This document shows, in pieces, positions 54,390 to 62,644 of a DNA stretch of 64,000 nt. Each line of letters opens with the position of its first letter. The first letter of the stretch is position 1. A program made the translations under genes and the position numbers. A model generated the notes under the pieces. The model ran no database searches and was not told where the DNA came from. It saw only the letters and a program-made list of their open reading frames with translations. Source of the stretch: Mycolicibacterium hodleri (GTDB taxonomy: Bacteria; Actinomycetota; Actinomycetes; Mycobacteriales; Mycobacteriaceae). The DNA lies in NCBI RefSeq assembly GCF_025822245.1, contig NZ_JACKTL010000043.1, positions 124,001-188,000 on the forward strand, written 5' to 3'.

Positions 54390-54884
54390 ATGGCACAGAT
54401 AACGCTAGGCGGAAATCCCATCAACACGGTCGGCGAGCTTCCCGCGGTCGGATCGCCCGCGCCCGGATTCAGCTTGACCGGCAACGACATGAGTGCCGTG
54501 ACTGACGAGCAGTTCAGCGGTAAGCCGTTGCTGCTGAACATCTTTCCGTCGGTGGACACTCCCGTCTGCGCCGCGAGCGTACGGACGTTCAACGAGCGCG
54601 CCGCCGCGGCCGGTGTGGCGGTGCTGTGCGTGTCCAACGACCTGCCGTTCGCGCAGAAGCGCTTCTGCGGCGCCGAGGACATCGAGAACGTCACCACGGC
54701 CTCCGGCTTCCGGGACAGCTTCGGTGCTGACTACGGCGTCACCATCGCCGACGGAGCCTTCGCCGGACTGCTCGGCCGGGCCGTCGTGGTGATCGGCGCG
54801 GACGGCAACGTCACCTACACCGAGCTGGTGCCCGAGATCGCGCAGGAGCCGAACTACGACGCGGCCCTGGCGGCGCTGGGCTGA
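54390..54884 (+). CDS. tpx: Thiol peroxidase Tpx
   Basis: A 164-residue atypical 2-Cys peroxiredoxin. The peroxidatic Cys60 (SVDTPVCAAS) and resolving Cys93 (KRFCGAED) are both at the usual positions; Cys80 is also present. It reduces hydroperoxides and peroxynitrite with thioredoxin. The start is the ATG at 54390. It is separated from the flavoprotein operon by 67 bases and converges with the R2lox gene across 16 bases. Confidence 0.96.
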   Translation: MAQITLGGNPINTVGELPAVGSPAPGFSLTGNDMSAVTDEQFSGKPLLLNIFPSVDTPVCAASVRTFNERAAAAGVAVLCVSNDLPFAQKRFCGAEDIENVTTASGFRDSFGADYGVTIADGAFAGLLGRAVVVIGADGNVTYTELVPEIAQEPNYDAALAALG

Positions 54885-54900
54885 TTCGGACGTAGCTCAC

Positions 54901-55842
54901 CTAGACGGAGGCGGCGGCGAGGACCGCGTGGTCCTCGTCGGCGAACGTCTCCTCGAGCTGTAGCGGCGAGTAGTCGAGGTCGATCTCGCCGACGGGGCGG
55001 CCGCGGGCACTGCCGATGGTTCCGAACCGTCGCATCCCCTTGTCCGTGGCGTACTGCAGGAACTCGTCCTTGTCGAGGCCGAACGGGATCTCGTCGTAGA
55101 GTGCGAACGCCTCCTCGGTGTTCGCCAGTGCCAGGGGGATGAGTTCGTTCATCCGCCCCTCGAACACCGCCCAGTTGGCGTCGTCGGCGGCGACGTGGCG
55201 CCGACAGGTGAACGTGCCCCACGCCATGTGGCGCCGCTCGTCGTCGCCGATGCGCCTGACCAGTTCCTGCATGCCCGGCAGGATCCCTCGGCTCACGCAA
55301 ATCTTGTGCCACGCATAGTATCCCGTGAGCGCCATCATCCCCTCGATGACGTGGTTGTAGGTCGCCGACGCGCGCACCTGAGCGGCGGGGGACGGATCCG
55401 AGGACAGCGTCTCGAGCGACCGCGGCAACTCCTCGTAGAAGATCGTGCGGTAGGCGGGCAGGTCGTCGAGATAGTGGTGCAGGTCCTCGGTGATGCCCAC
55501 GGCGTCGAGCCAGAGGCGGAACACCTGCGTGTGCTTGGCCTCCTCGAACGCGAACTGGGTGAGGTACATCTCGTCGCCGAGGCGTCCCTCGGCCCGCATC
55601 GCCGTCATGAACGGCTGGATGTCCTCGGTGACGGCCTCCTCGCCGGCGATGAACTCCGCGCACAGCCGGGTGGCCCAGTCGCGTTCGACGTCCGAGAGCG
55701 CCTGCCAGTCCCGGCGGTCCTGGGAGAAGTCGATGTCGGCCGGGTCCCAGAACTTGGCATTGCCGCCGGCGAACAGCTTCAGCGGCAGACTGTCCCAGTT
55801 GAGTCCGCCGTCGACCAGTGAGCCGAGTCGTGTGCGCGTCAT
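54901..55842 (-). CDS. R2-like ligand-binding oxidase (R2lox, Rv0233-like)
   Basis: A 313-residue Mn/Fe ferritin-like oxidase. All residues known from M. tuberculosis R2lox align with the same numbers: Glu68, Glu101, His104, Glu167, Glu202 and His205 for the metals, and Val71 with Tyr162 for the ether cross-link. The protein binds a long-chain fatty acid and performs two-electron oxidation; its physiological substrate is unknown. It is not a ribonucleotide reductase subunit, since the radical Tyr and C-terminal R1-binding tail are missing. The start is the ATG at 55842. The tenA gene ends 64 bases upstream on the same strand. Confidence 0.95.
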   Translation of the reverse strand: MTRTRLGSLVDGGLNWDSLPLKLFAGGNAKFWDPADIDFSQDRRDWQALSDVERDWATRLCAEFIAGEEAVTEDIQPFMTAMRAEGRLGDEMYLTQFAFEEAKHTQVFRLWLDAVGITEDLHHYLDDLPAYRTIFYEELPRSLETLSSDPSPAAQVRASATYNHVIEGMMALTGYYAWHKICVSRGILPGMQELVRRIGDDERRHMAWGTFTCRRHVAADDANWAVFEGRMNELIPLALANTEEAFALYDEIPFGLDKDEFLQYATDKGMRRFGTIGSARGRPVGEIDLDYSPLQLEETFADEDHAVLAAASV

Positions 55843-55906
55843 GGGTGAATGGTCCTCCGTCTCGCGCGACGATTCAGGCGAACCCGCACATCGTCTTCGC
55901 CGAATC

Positions 55907-56581
55907 TCAGAGGGGCCATTGCTCTCGGCGGTGGGCGGCGTCGAAGAACATCCATTCATAGCGCGCGGTGGTCGCGAAGTGCGCCCTGGCGAGGGCCTCC
56001 TCCGCCGGGTTGAGGGTCGCGCCGACCTGGTCGGTCAGCGTCAGCACCTGCGCGACGGCCGCGGCGAAGTCCTCTCCGCCGTAACTGTCGATCCAGCTCT
56101 GGTAGCGGGCGTCCGACGAGCCGCGCTCGATCAGGGCGGCGCCGACGCGTTCGTAGATCCAGTAGCACGGCAGGATCGCGGCCAGCCCCTCGGCGAAACC
56201 TCCGCCGTAGGCGGTGGCCAACAGATAACTGGTGTACGCCCGCGTGGTGGGCATGACGTCGTCGTCGATCGCCGAGGCGGGCATCCCGAGCGCGGGCAGC
56301 AGGGTGCCATGCAGGCCGAGTTCGACGTCGAGCACGTCGGCGGCATGCCGGGCGAACATCGCCGTGTCGGTCAGGGTGGGTGCCTTGGCGCCGACGACGG
56401 CCAACGCACGGGCGTAGTCGCGCAAGTAGTGCACGTCTTGCGCGAGGTAATGGGCGAACACGTCGGTGTCCAGGGTCCCGTCGGTCAATCCGGTGACGAA
56501 GGGGTGGGCCAGGATCGCCGCGAACGTCGGCTCGATCTCGCGCCACAGCCGTTGCGACCACGTTTCGGTATGCGTGTTCAT
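55907..56581 (-). CDS. tenA: TenA family protein (thiaminase II-like)
   Basis: A 224-residue TenA. The active-site Cys is in AILPCYWIYERVG, and the family aromatic/acidic pattern YLAQDVHYLRDYARAL and Glu near the C-terminus are present. TenA hydrolyses aminopyrimidines during thiamin salvage. No TPP riboswitch was found in the 143 bases upstream, and no other thi gene is near. The start is the ATG at 56581 with no clear Shine-Dalgarno. Confidence 0.9.
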   Translation of the reverse strand: MNTHTETWSQRLWREIEPTFAAILAHPFVTGLTDGTLDTDVFAHYLAQDVHYLRDYARALAVVGAKAPTLTDTAMFARHAADVLDVELGLHGTLLPALGMPASAIDDDVMPTTRAYTSYLLATAYGGGFAEGLAAILPCYWIYERVGAALIERGSSDARYQSWIDSYGGEDFAAAVAQVLTLTDQVGATLNPAEEALARAHFATTARYEWMFFDAAHRREQWPL

Positions 56582-56724
56582 GGTTGCCGAACTTACCCGG
56601 GCGTCACCGTTCGGTCACAGTATGGCGGCTCATTGGCGTTGGGCCACTCGGCAATTGGGCTGGGAGCGTTACGGGGTAGTAGAAGTGAATTGTCGCCCCG
56701 ACATTGCAGAGAGATGGAACCCCG

Positions 56725-57330
56725 ATGAGACGCATTTTCGCCTTCGTGATCAGCTTCGCCGTGTTGGTGGCGACGCCGGGACTCGCGTCGGCCGACCCCT
56801 ATCAGCGGCCCGCGCGCAACCAGCAGGCCGTCGACTTCGTGATCAAGCGCGCTCTCTCACAGGTTGGGGTTCCGTTCGCCTACGGCGGTGGCGACGCCAA
56901 CGGTCCCACTCTCGGCAGGGGCCCGACCACCGACGGGCTCGCGACCGAACAGCGCGCCAACACCCCCGGCACCGATCCGGGCGGCATCTTCGGCACCGTT
57001 CCGGGTTCGACGATCCTGGGCGCGGCGCCGGCTCCCACGCCCGCGCCCACCGTCGTCGGCTTCGACGCCTCGGGCATCGTCGTCTACGCCTTCGCCGGGG
57101 CGGGCATCAAGTTGCCGCGGTCCTCGGGTGAGCAGTACCAGGTCGCCCAGAAGGTCGCGCCGAGCCAGGCGCTGCCCGGCGACCTGATCTTCTTCGGTCC
57201 CGACGGTACGCAGAGCGTGGCGCTGTTCGTGGGCAACGGTCAGATGTTGGAGGCCACCGACACCGGCATCAAGGTCTCACCGGTCCGCACCGCCAACATG
57301 ACCCCGTACCTCGGACGCATCATCGCCTGA
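56725..57330 (+). CDS. ripD: RipD-like NlpC/P60 protein without catalytic Cys and His
   Basis: A 201-residue exported NlpC/P60-fold protein. The signal peptide ends ASA-DPYQ (about residue 23). The fold is clear (AVDFVIKRALSQVGVPFAYGG; PGDLIFFG; VALFVGNGQMLEA), but the catalytic Cys is Ala115 (GFDASG) and the His is Ser164 (TQSVAL). M. tuberculosis RipD (Rv1566c) has the same replacements and binds rather than cuts peptidoglycan. Residues about 60-110 form a Gly/Pro/Thr-rich insert between the first helix and the former Cys, longer than I remember in RipD. The ATG at 56725 is preferred over a TTG at 56704. Confidence 0.9.
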   Translation: MRRIFAFVISFAVLVATPGLASADPYQRPARNQQAVDFVIKRALSQVGVPFAYGGGDANGPTLGRGPTTDGLATEQRANTPGTDPGGIFGTVPGSTILGAAPAPTPAPTVVGFDASGIVVYAFAGAGIKLPRSSGEQYQVAQKVAPSQALPGDLIFFGPDGTQSVALFVGNGQMLEATDTGIKVSPVRTANMTPYLGRIIA

Positions 57331-57418
57331 CACGGCTCGACCTCCCCTGACCAACTGCGACACGGGCTGGCAACGCGATACGGGGCCCGTGGCGGCGACT
57401 GTTGGGTAGTTTCGTCTG

Positions 57419-58438
57419 GTGTCCGACCTGACGAACCGCCAGATCGTGTTGCGTCGCCGGCCCCAGGGTCTGGTCGACCCCGCTGACACCGAATTGGTGG
57501 TGACCCCGGCACCGCGACCCGCCGACGGCGAGGCGCTCGTCCGGGTGACCTACGTCGGCATCGACGCGGCCGCCCGGACCTGGCTCAACGACCAGCCCGG
57601 CTATCTGCCCCCGGTCCAACTCGGCGAGGTCGTCCGGGCCGCCGGAATCGGTGAGGTGGTGGAGTCGCGCTGCGAGGCCTACGCCGTGGGGGACGTGGTG
57701 ACCACCCTGTGCGGGTTTCAGGAGTACGCCATCGTGCGCGACGACGTGTTCTGCACGCCGGTGACCGACGAGGTCGACCAGCTCGCGGTGATGTCGATCT
57801 ACGGGCCGACGGGAGCCACCGCGTACTTCGGCATGAACGACATCGGGCGCCCGGCGCCGGGGGAGACGGTCGTGGTCTCGGCGGCCGCGGGCGCCACGGG
57901 TTCGGTGGCCGGCCAGATCGCCAAGATCGCCGGCGCGCGCGTCGTCGGCATCGCCGGTGGCCCGGACAAGTGCCGCGCGGTCGTCGAGGACTTCGGGTTC
58001 GACGACTGCGTCGACTACCGCGCGGGCAACGTGCCCGCCGCACTGAGGGAGAAGTGCCCGCGCGGGGTGAACGTCTACTTCGACAACGTCGGCGGGCCGA
58101 TCCTCGACGCCGTCCTGGGACGCTTGGCGCCCAAGGCCAGGGTCGTGCTGTGCGGCGTCATCTCCAGCTATCTGACCGGTGAGCATCCCGGGCCGGCCAA
58201 CTACGTGAACATCCTGGCCAAGACGGCGACCATGCAGGGGTTCAACGCGCTCGACGAATGGGGCCGGTTCGACGAGGCCTTCGCCGCGTTGCGGCGATGG
58301 GAGCAGCAAGGCCTGCTGGTGCACCGCGAGACCGTCTCCGACGGCATCGAGTCGTGCGTGGACGCCCTGAACGGTTTGTTCACCGGGGCGAACGTCGGCA
58401 AGATGCTCGTCAAGGTGGGTGAGCCCACTCGAGTCTGA
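57419..58438 (+). CDS. MDR/zinc-independent NADP-dependent oxidoreductase
   Basis: A 339-residue medium-chain reductase of the CurA/leukotriene B4 12-hydroxydehydrogenase group. The N-terminal GroES-like part starts VSDLTNRQIVLRRRPQGL. The Rossmann motif is SAAAGATGSVAGQIAKIAGA, with VVGIAGGPDKC following, and VYFDNVGGPILDAVLGRL is a family signature. No zinc ligands are seen. These enzymes reduce alpha,beta-unsaturated ketones. The start is the GTG at 57419. The FAAL gene follows after 74 bases in the same direction, so cotranscription is possible. Confidence 0.88.
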   Translation: MSDLTNRQIVLRRRPQGLVDPADTELVVTPAPRPADGEALVRVTYVGIDAAARTWLNDQPGYLPPVQLGEVVRAAGIGEVVESRCEAYAVGDVVTTLCGFQEYAIVRDDVFCTPVTDEVDQLAVMSIYGPTGATAYFGMNDIGRPAPGETVVVSAAAGATGSVAGQIAKIAGARVVGIAGGPDKCRAVVEDFGFDDCVDYRAGNVPAALREKCPRGVNVYFDNVGGPILDAVLGRLAPKARVVLCGVISSYLTGEHPGPANYVNILAKTATMQGFNALDEWGRFDEAFAALRRWEQQGLLVHRETVSDGIESCVDALNGLFTGANVGKMLVKVGEPTRV

Positions 58439-58512
58439 GGTGGGCAGCCCACCCGGGCTCGAGGGCACGAGGGAGCCGGCCCGCATTCCCTTGCGCCGCA
58501 TAGAATGCCGGT

Positions 58513-60345
58513 ATGGCAGTCGGTTCCGGTCGAGACCTCGCCGTCCCCACCGGGCTGCTGCGCATCGAGGACTGTCTCGACGCCGACGGTGGGGTGAGAC
58601 TGCCGCCCGGCGTCACGCTGTCGTCACTGATCGACCGCAACGTCACGTTCGTGCCCGACGAGGTGGCCTACCGCTACCTGGATTACACCCGCAGCGACGC
58701 GGGCCACGCGGTCGAGATGACCTGGGCCCAGCTGGGTGTGCGGATCCGCGCCATCGGCGCACAGGTGCAACGGCTGGTCTCCCGCGACGATCGGGTGGCG
58801 ATCCTCGCACCGCAGGGCCTCGACTACGTCGCCGGGTTCTTCGCCGCCATCAAGGCGGGCACCATCGCGGTGCCGCTCTTCGCACCGGAGCTCCCCGGAC
58901 ACGCCGAACGTCTCGACACCGCGCTTCGCGACTCCCGGCCCGCCCTCGTCCTCGTCACCGAGGCGGTGCTCGACGCGGTGGAGGCCTTCCTCGACACGCT
59001 CCCTCCGGAGCTGCGCCCGCGGGTCGCGGTCCTCGATTGCATTCCCGACGACATGGCCGGCGAGTTCACCGCCGTCGAGGTGGGCGTCGACGACGTGTCG
59101 CACCTGCAGTACACCTCGGGTTCGACCCGGCCACCCGTCGGCGTGGAGGTCACCCACCGGGCCGTCGGCACCAACCTGATCCAGATGATCCTGTCGATCG
59201 ACTTGCTCGATCGAAACACCCACGGCGTCAGCTGGTTACCGCTCTACCACGACATGGGATTGTCGATGATCGGCTTCCCCGCCGTCTACGGCGGGCACTC
59301 CACGCTGCTGTCGCCGACGGCGTTCGTCCGTCGGCCGCAGCGCTGGATCCGGGCCCTGTCCGACGGGTCGAGCCGGGGGCGGGTGGTGACGGCCGCACCC
59401 AACTTCGCCTACGAGTGGACGGCGCAGCGAGGGGTGCCCGACGCAGGTGAGGACGTGGACCTGCGCAACGTCGTGATGATCATCGGCTCCGAACCGGTGA
59501 GCATCGACGCGATCGACGCGTTCAACGCGGCCTTCGCCCCCTACGGCCTGCCTGCGACCGCCATCAAGCCCTCCTACGGTATCGCCGAGGCCACCCTGTT
59601 CGTCGCGACCACCGACCCTGCCGCGACGGCGTCGGTGGCGTACTTCGACCGCGGCCAGCTCGCCACGGGTCACGCGGTTCGGGTCGAGGCGGACGCCCCG
59701 GGCGCAGTGGCACACGTGTCGTCCGGTCAGGTCGCGCGCAGTCTGTGGGCCGCCGTCGTCGACCCCGCCTCCGGTGCCGAGTTACCCGACGGCCGGGTCG
59801 GAGAGATGTGGTTGCACGGCAACAACATCGGCCGCGGTTACTGGGGCCTTCCCGAGGAGACCCGGCGGACGTTCGGGGCGACGCTGGCGTCCCGGCTGGA
59901 CACGGGGAGTCACGCCGCGGGGGTGCCGAGCGGGGCCAGCTGGCTGCGCACCGGTGACCTCGGGTTCCATCTCGACGGTGAGCTGTACGTCACCGGCCGG
60001 ATCGCCGATCGGATCGTGGTCGACGGGCTAGACTTCTATCCGCAGGACGTCGAGGCGACCGTCGCCGACGCGTCGGCGACGGTGCGCCGCGGCTACGTGA
60101 CGGCCTTCACGGTGCCGGGGGACGGCGGTGAGCGTCTCGTGGTCGTCGCCGAACGTGCGCCGCGTACCAACCGGGCCGATTCGACGGCGGCGGTCGAGGC
60201 GATCGGTTCCTTGGTCGCGCTTCGGCACGGGCTGGCGGTGCACGACGTCCGGATCCTGCCGGCCGGGGCCATCCCTCGTACCACCAGCGGCAAGCTGGCG
60301 CGGCGCGCCTGTCGGGCTCAGTACCTCGAGGGCTCCTGGGACTGA
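58513..60345 (+). CDS. Fatty acyl-AMP ligase (FAAL-type FadD)
   Basis: A 610-residue FAAL. The P-loop is HLQYTSGSTRPPVGVEVTH, with R-P-P after the loop as in FAALs rather than the T-G-x-P-K of acyl-CoA ligases. SWLPLYHDMGLSM and the hinge region IADRIVVDGLDFYPQDVEAT are diagnostic, and the C-terminal Lys is in RTTSGKLARR. FAALs activate fatty acids as adenylates and hand them to acyl carrier domains of PKS or NRPS enzymes. No carrier protein, PKS or NRPS lies next to it, so its partner must be encoded elsewhere. The start is the ATG at 58513. Confidence 0.93.
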   Translation: MAVGSGRDLAVPTGLLRIEDCLDADGGVRLPPGVTLSSLIDRNVTFVPDEVAYRYLDYTRSDAGHAVEMTWAQLGVRIRAIGAQVQRLVSRDDRVAILAPQGLDYVAGFFAAIKAGTIAVPLFAPELPGHAERLDTALRDSRPALVLVTEAVLDAVEAFLDTLPPELRPRVAVLDCIPDDMAGEFTAVEVGVDDVSHLQYTSGSTRPPVGVEVTHRAVGTNLIQMILSIDLLDRNTHGVSWLPLYHDMGLSMIGFPAVYGGHSTLLSPTAFVRRPQRWIRALSDGSSRGRVVTAAPNFAYEWTAQRGVPDAGEDVDLRNVVMIIGSEPVSIDAIDAFNAAFAPYGLPATAIKPSYGIAEATLFVATTDPAATASVAYFDRGQLATGHAVRVEADAPGAVAHVSSGQVARSLWAAVVDPASGAELPDGRVGEMWLHGNNIGRGYWGLPEETRRTFGATLASRLDTGSHAAGVPSGASWLRTGDLGFHLDGELYVTGRIADRIVVDGLDFYPQDVEATVADASATVRRGYVTAFTVPGDGGERLVVVAERAPRTNRADSTAAVEAIGSLVALRHGLAVHDVRILPAGAIPRTTSGKLARRACRAQYLEGSWD

Positions 60346-60348
60346 CCG

Positions 60349-60930
60349 CTATCCGAGGCCGACGAAGGGGCTCAGGGCGTCCCGCGCGAACTGCACGACG
60401 TTGAGCCCCGGGTCACCGTCGGGATAGCTCACGGTGGCCAGCAGGTTGGCGCCGGCGTCGACGAAGTCACCGTCGGCACGGCCCTGGTGGGTCGTCGACG
60501 TCACCAGGATGATGCCCGACGTGCCTGCCTGTTTGGCCAACGGCACCGAGAACTGGGCGTTCTGGACGGTACTGTTGGCCTTGTCCTCGACGATGATTCG
60601 GTTGTCGGGAATCCCCAGCAGCAGCAGCATCTTTCGCATCTGGCCGGCCTCGGTGTTGCCGTTCTGCGGATTTCCCCCGGTGACGATCACGGGCGACTGC
60701 GGGAAGAACTGCGCGACGGCAAGGCCGGTCAGCACCCGCCGACGCAGAATCGTGCGCATGGTCCCGTTGGGGTTGAGGCCGTATCCGAGGATGACGACGG
60801 CCGGCTTCGAGAAGTCCTTCACCGCCGGTGCCGGCGGTGCCGCCCGCGAGGGTGGAGAGGTCACACCGGCGAGCACGACGGCAAGGGCAGCCGCGACGGC
60901 GGTGATCGCGCGCATCCCTCGACTCCGCAT
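60349..60930 (-). CDS. Exported DUF218/YdcF family protein
   Basis: A 193-residue DUF218 protein with a signal peptide (about 1-30, ITAVAAALAVVLAGVTS). The domain carries VVILGYGLNPNG, VIVTGGNPQNGNTEAGQMRK, IIVEDKANSTVQNAQFS and LVTSTTHQGRA, the usual four DUF218 blocks. Related SanA/YdcF proteins influence cell envelope permeability, with no proven reaction. GGAGGA lies five bases before the ATG at 60930. It ends 3 bases from the convergent FAAL stop. Confidence 0.87.
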   Translation of the reverse strand: MRSRGMRAITAVAAALAVVLAGVTSPPSRAAPPAPAVKDFSKPAVVILGYGLNPNGTMRTILRRRVLTGLAVAQFFPQSPVIVTGGNPQNGNTEAGQMRKMLLLLGIPDNRIIVEDKANSTVQNAQFSVPLAKQAGTSGIILVTSTTHQGRADGDFVDAGANLLATVSYPDGDPGLNVVQFARDALSPFVGLG

Positions 60931-60980
60931 GGGTCCTCCGCGACTGGTGTGACGAATGGGCCCCATGTTACTGCCGTGAG

Positions 60981-62519
60981 TCAGGGCAGGCGGACCAATT
61001 TCATCTCGGCCAGGCGCTGCGGGAGGGTGTCGACCTGCGTGGCCAGCGTGGCCGGGTCCTCGTCCACTCCTTCGATCAGCGCCAGCAGGGCCTCACGGTC
61101 AAGGGTGCCGTCGAGCAGCGGCACCAGCAGGGCGTCCACCGGCGTCAGTTCGTGCGTTTCGTGCCACGCGTTGAACGTCCTCGCCGTACCGTCCGGTGCG
61201 CGCGTGATGGCAGCCATCCGTCGGGCAGCAGGGTCCAACCGCAGCCGCTCGGGGTCGACCGCGTCCGGCACGATCGGGTCGAGCCGAAAACTGGCCGCGC
61301 CCTGCATGATCAGCACGCCCATCAGATCGTCGAGGGTCCGGGCGAGTCGCTCACCGGGAGTCAGTCCCGCCGACACCAACCGCGCGTGCACCGCGTCGTA
61401 CAGTTCCGCCCGGGACAGCGTCCAGGGCCACCGCGCGCTGAGGGCGTCCATGGCGGCCTTGACGCCGGGATCGTTGGTGAACAGCGTGGCATCCGACACC
61501 ACGAACTCCTGCCGGACGTGGTCGATCGAGGTCGGCTCCGCGGCGGGCGGTACCCAGGCGGCCACGTGCAACCCCTGGATCCGCCCGCTGTCCGGCTGAT
61601 GCCGAATGCGCGCCGCGGCGTCGGCATGCACCAGCAGCGATTCGCGGAACATGCGGTTGATCGCGAAGTCCAGGTACTGCTCGACGAGCACCTGGACGCC
61701 ACCGCACTTGGCCTGAAGGTACTCGGCGACCGTTGGCCCGAAGTTGGTCGGGAACACCGTCTCCACGTGCGCCTCGGCAAGATACGAAAGCCCGTGTGCC
61801 CCAGCGTGACCCACCATCTCGTAGAAGTAGCAGGGCGCGTTGAAGGTGGCGAGTTCGTCATGCAGCAGGTAGGAGTCGGCGAAGCCGAGGGCGTGGTCCT
61901 TGGCCACGGCCACCACCGCGGCCAGCACGCTGTCGGCGGGGGCGGCCGCGGCCAGGAAGTCGACCATGTCGCGCGCGTCGCCGGCCTTCTGCTGCGGGGT
62001 GGAGCTCGCGCCGCTGGCGAGCATCATCGCGTCGCGCAGCGTCTCCTTGGCCTTCCAGCCCGGATAGGTGTTGTAGCTGACGTAGGCCACGCCGTCGGGT
62101 GCCAGCACGGCGCGGATCGTCGCCAGCAGGGCGTCGCGGATTTCCGGCGGTACCCAGCTGTAGAGCCCGTGGGCGATCACGAAGTCGAACTCTCCCAACG
62201 ACGGGAGATCCAGCTGTGCCAGGTCGCCCGCGACGAGTTCGAGGTTGTCCAGGCCGAGCTCCCGGACGTGCGAACGTCCCTGGTCGATCTGTACCTGCGA
62301 CAGGTCGACGCCGACGACGCGGGCGGCCGGATGGGCGGATGCGAAGGGAATGAGGTTCCCGCCGGCGGCGCAGCCGAGTTCCAGCACGCGGGCCCGCGAG
62401 ACCTCCGGAGGCGACAGCCCGAACAGGTGCGCGGTGGCCGCCATCCGTCCCGGCGCGGACTGCGAGAATGAATTCGAGGTGTACGGCGTGTTGTCGTAGT
62501 CCAAACGCAAGGCGTCCAT
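60981..62519 (-). CDS. Class I methyltransferase with methyltransferase regulatory domain
   Basis: A 512-residue protein. The N-terminal SAM domain (about 1-180) has RVLELGCAAGGNLIPFA, VVGVDLSQVQIDQG and FDFVIAHGLYSWVPPEIRD. A methyltransferase regulatory domain (MethyTransf_Reg type, about 210-300) contains YFYEMVGHAGAHGLSYLAEA. The remainder is alpha-helical and of unknown role. Such proteins occur in many bacteria without a known substrate. I used the ATG at 62519; a TTG at 62561 with AGGGACGG upstream would add 14 residues. It lies 83-125 bases downstream of the SfnB-like gene. Confidence 0.83.
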   Translation of the reverse strand: MDALRLDYDNTPYTSNSFSQSAPGRMAATAHLFGLSPPEVSRARVLELGCAAGGNLIPFASAHPAARVVGVDLSQVQIDQGRSHVRELGLDNLELVAGDLAQLDLPSLGEFDFVIAHGLYSWVPPEIRDALLATIRAVLAPDGVAYVSYNTYPGWKAKETLRDAMMLASGASSTPQQKAGDARDMVDFLAAAAPADSVLAAVVAVAKDHALGFADSYLLHDELATFNAPCYFYEMVGHAGAHGLSYLAEAHVETVFPTNFGPTVAEYLQAKCGGVQVLVEQYLDFAINRMFRESLLVHADAAARIRHQPDSGRIQGLHVAAWVPPAAEPTSIDHVRQEFVVSDATLFTNDPGVKAAMDALSARWPWTLSRAELYDAVHARLVSAGLTPGERLARTLDDLMGVLIMQGAASFRLDPIVPDAVDPERLRLDPAARRMAAITRAPDGTARTFNAWHETHELTPVDALLVPLLDGTLDREALLALIEGVDEDPATLATQVDTLPQRLAEMKLVRLP

Positions 62520-62644
62520 TGCGTCACTACTGGTATGGGTCGGGCCGCCCGGCTGAATCAACTTCCGTCCCTTGATCGTTCGCGTCGTCCATGGTGGTGC
62601 TCACCATTCGACCACAGCTGACGAACGCCACCGCCGACGGGCGC

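Noticed and set aside
54901..55842. Annotation as ribonucleotide reductase beta subunit NrdB
   Set aside because: The Val71/Tyr162 cross-link pair and metal ligand pattern are those of R2lox, and no nrdE-type partner is present.
56582..56724. TPP riboswitch upstream of tenA
   Set aside because: The conserved CUGAGA and ACCUG-type aptamer segments are not present between tenA and ripD.
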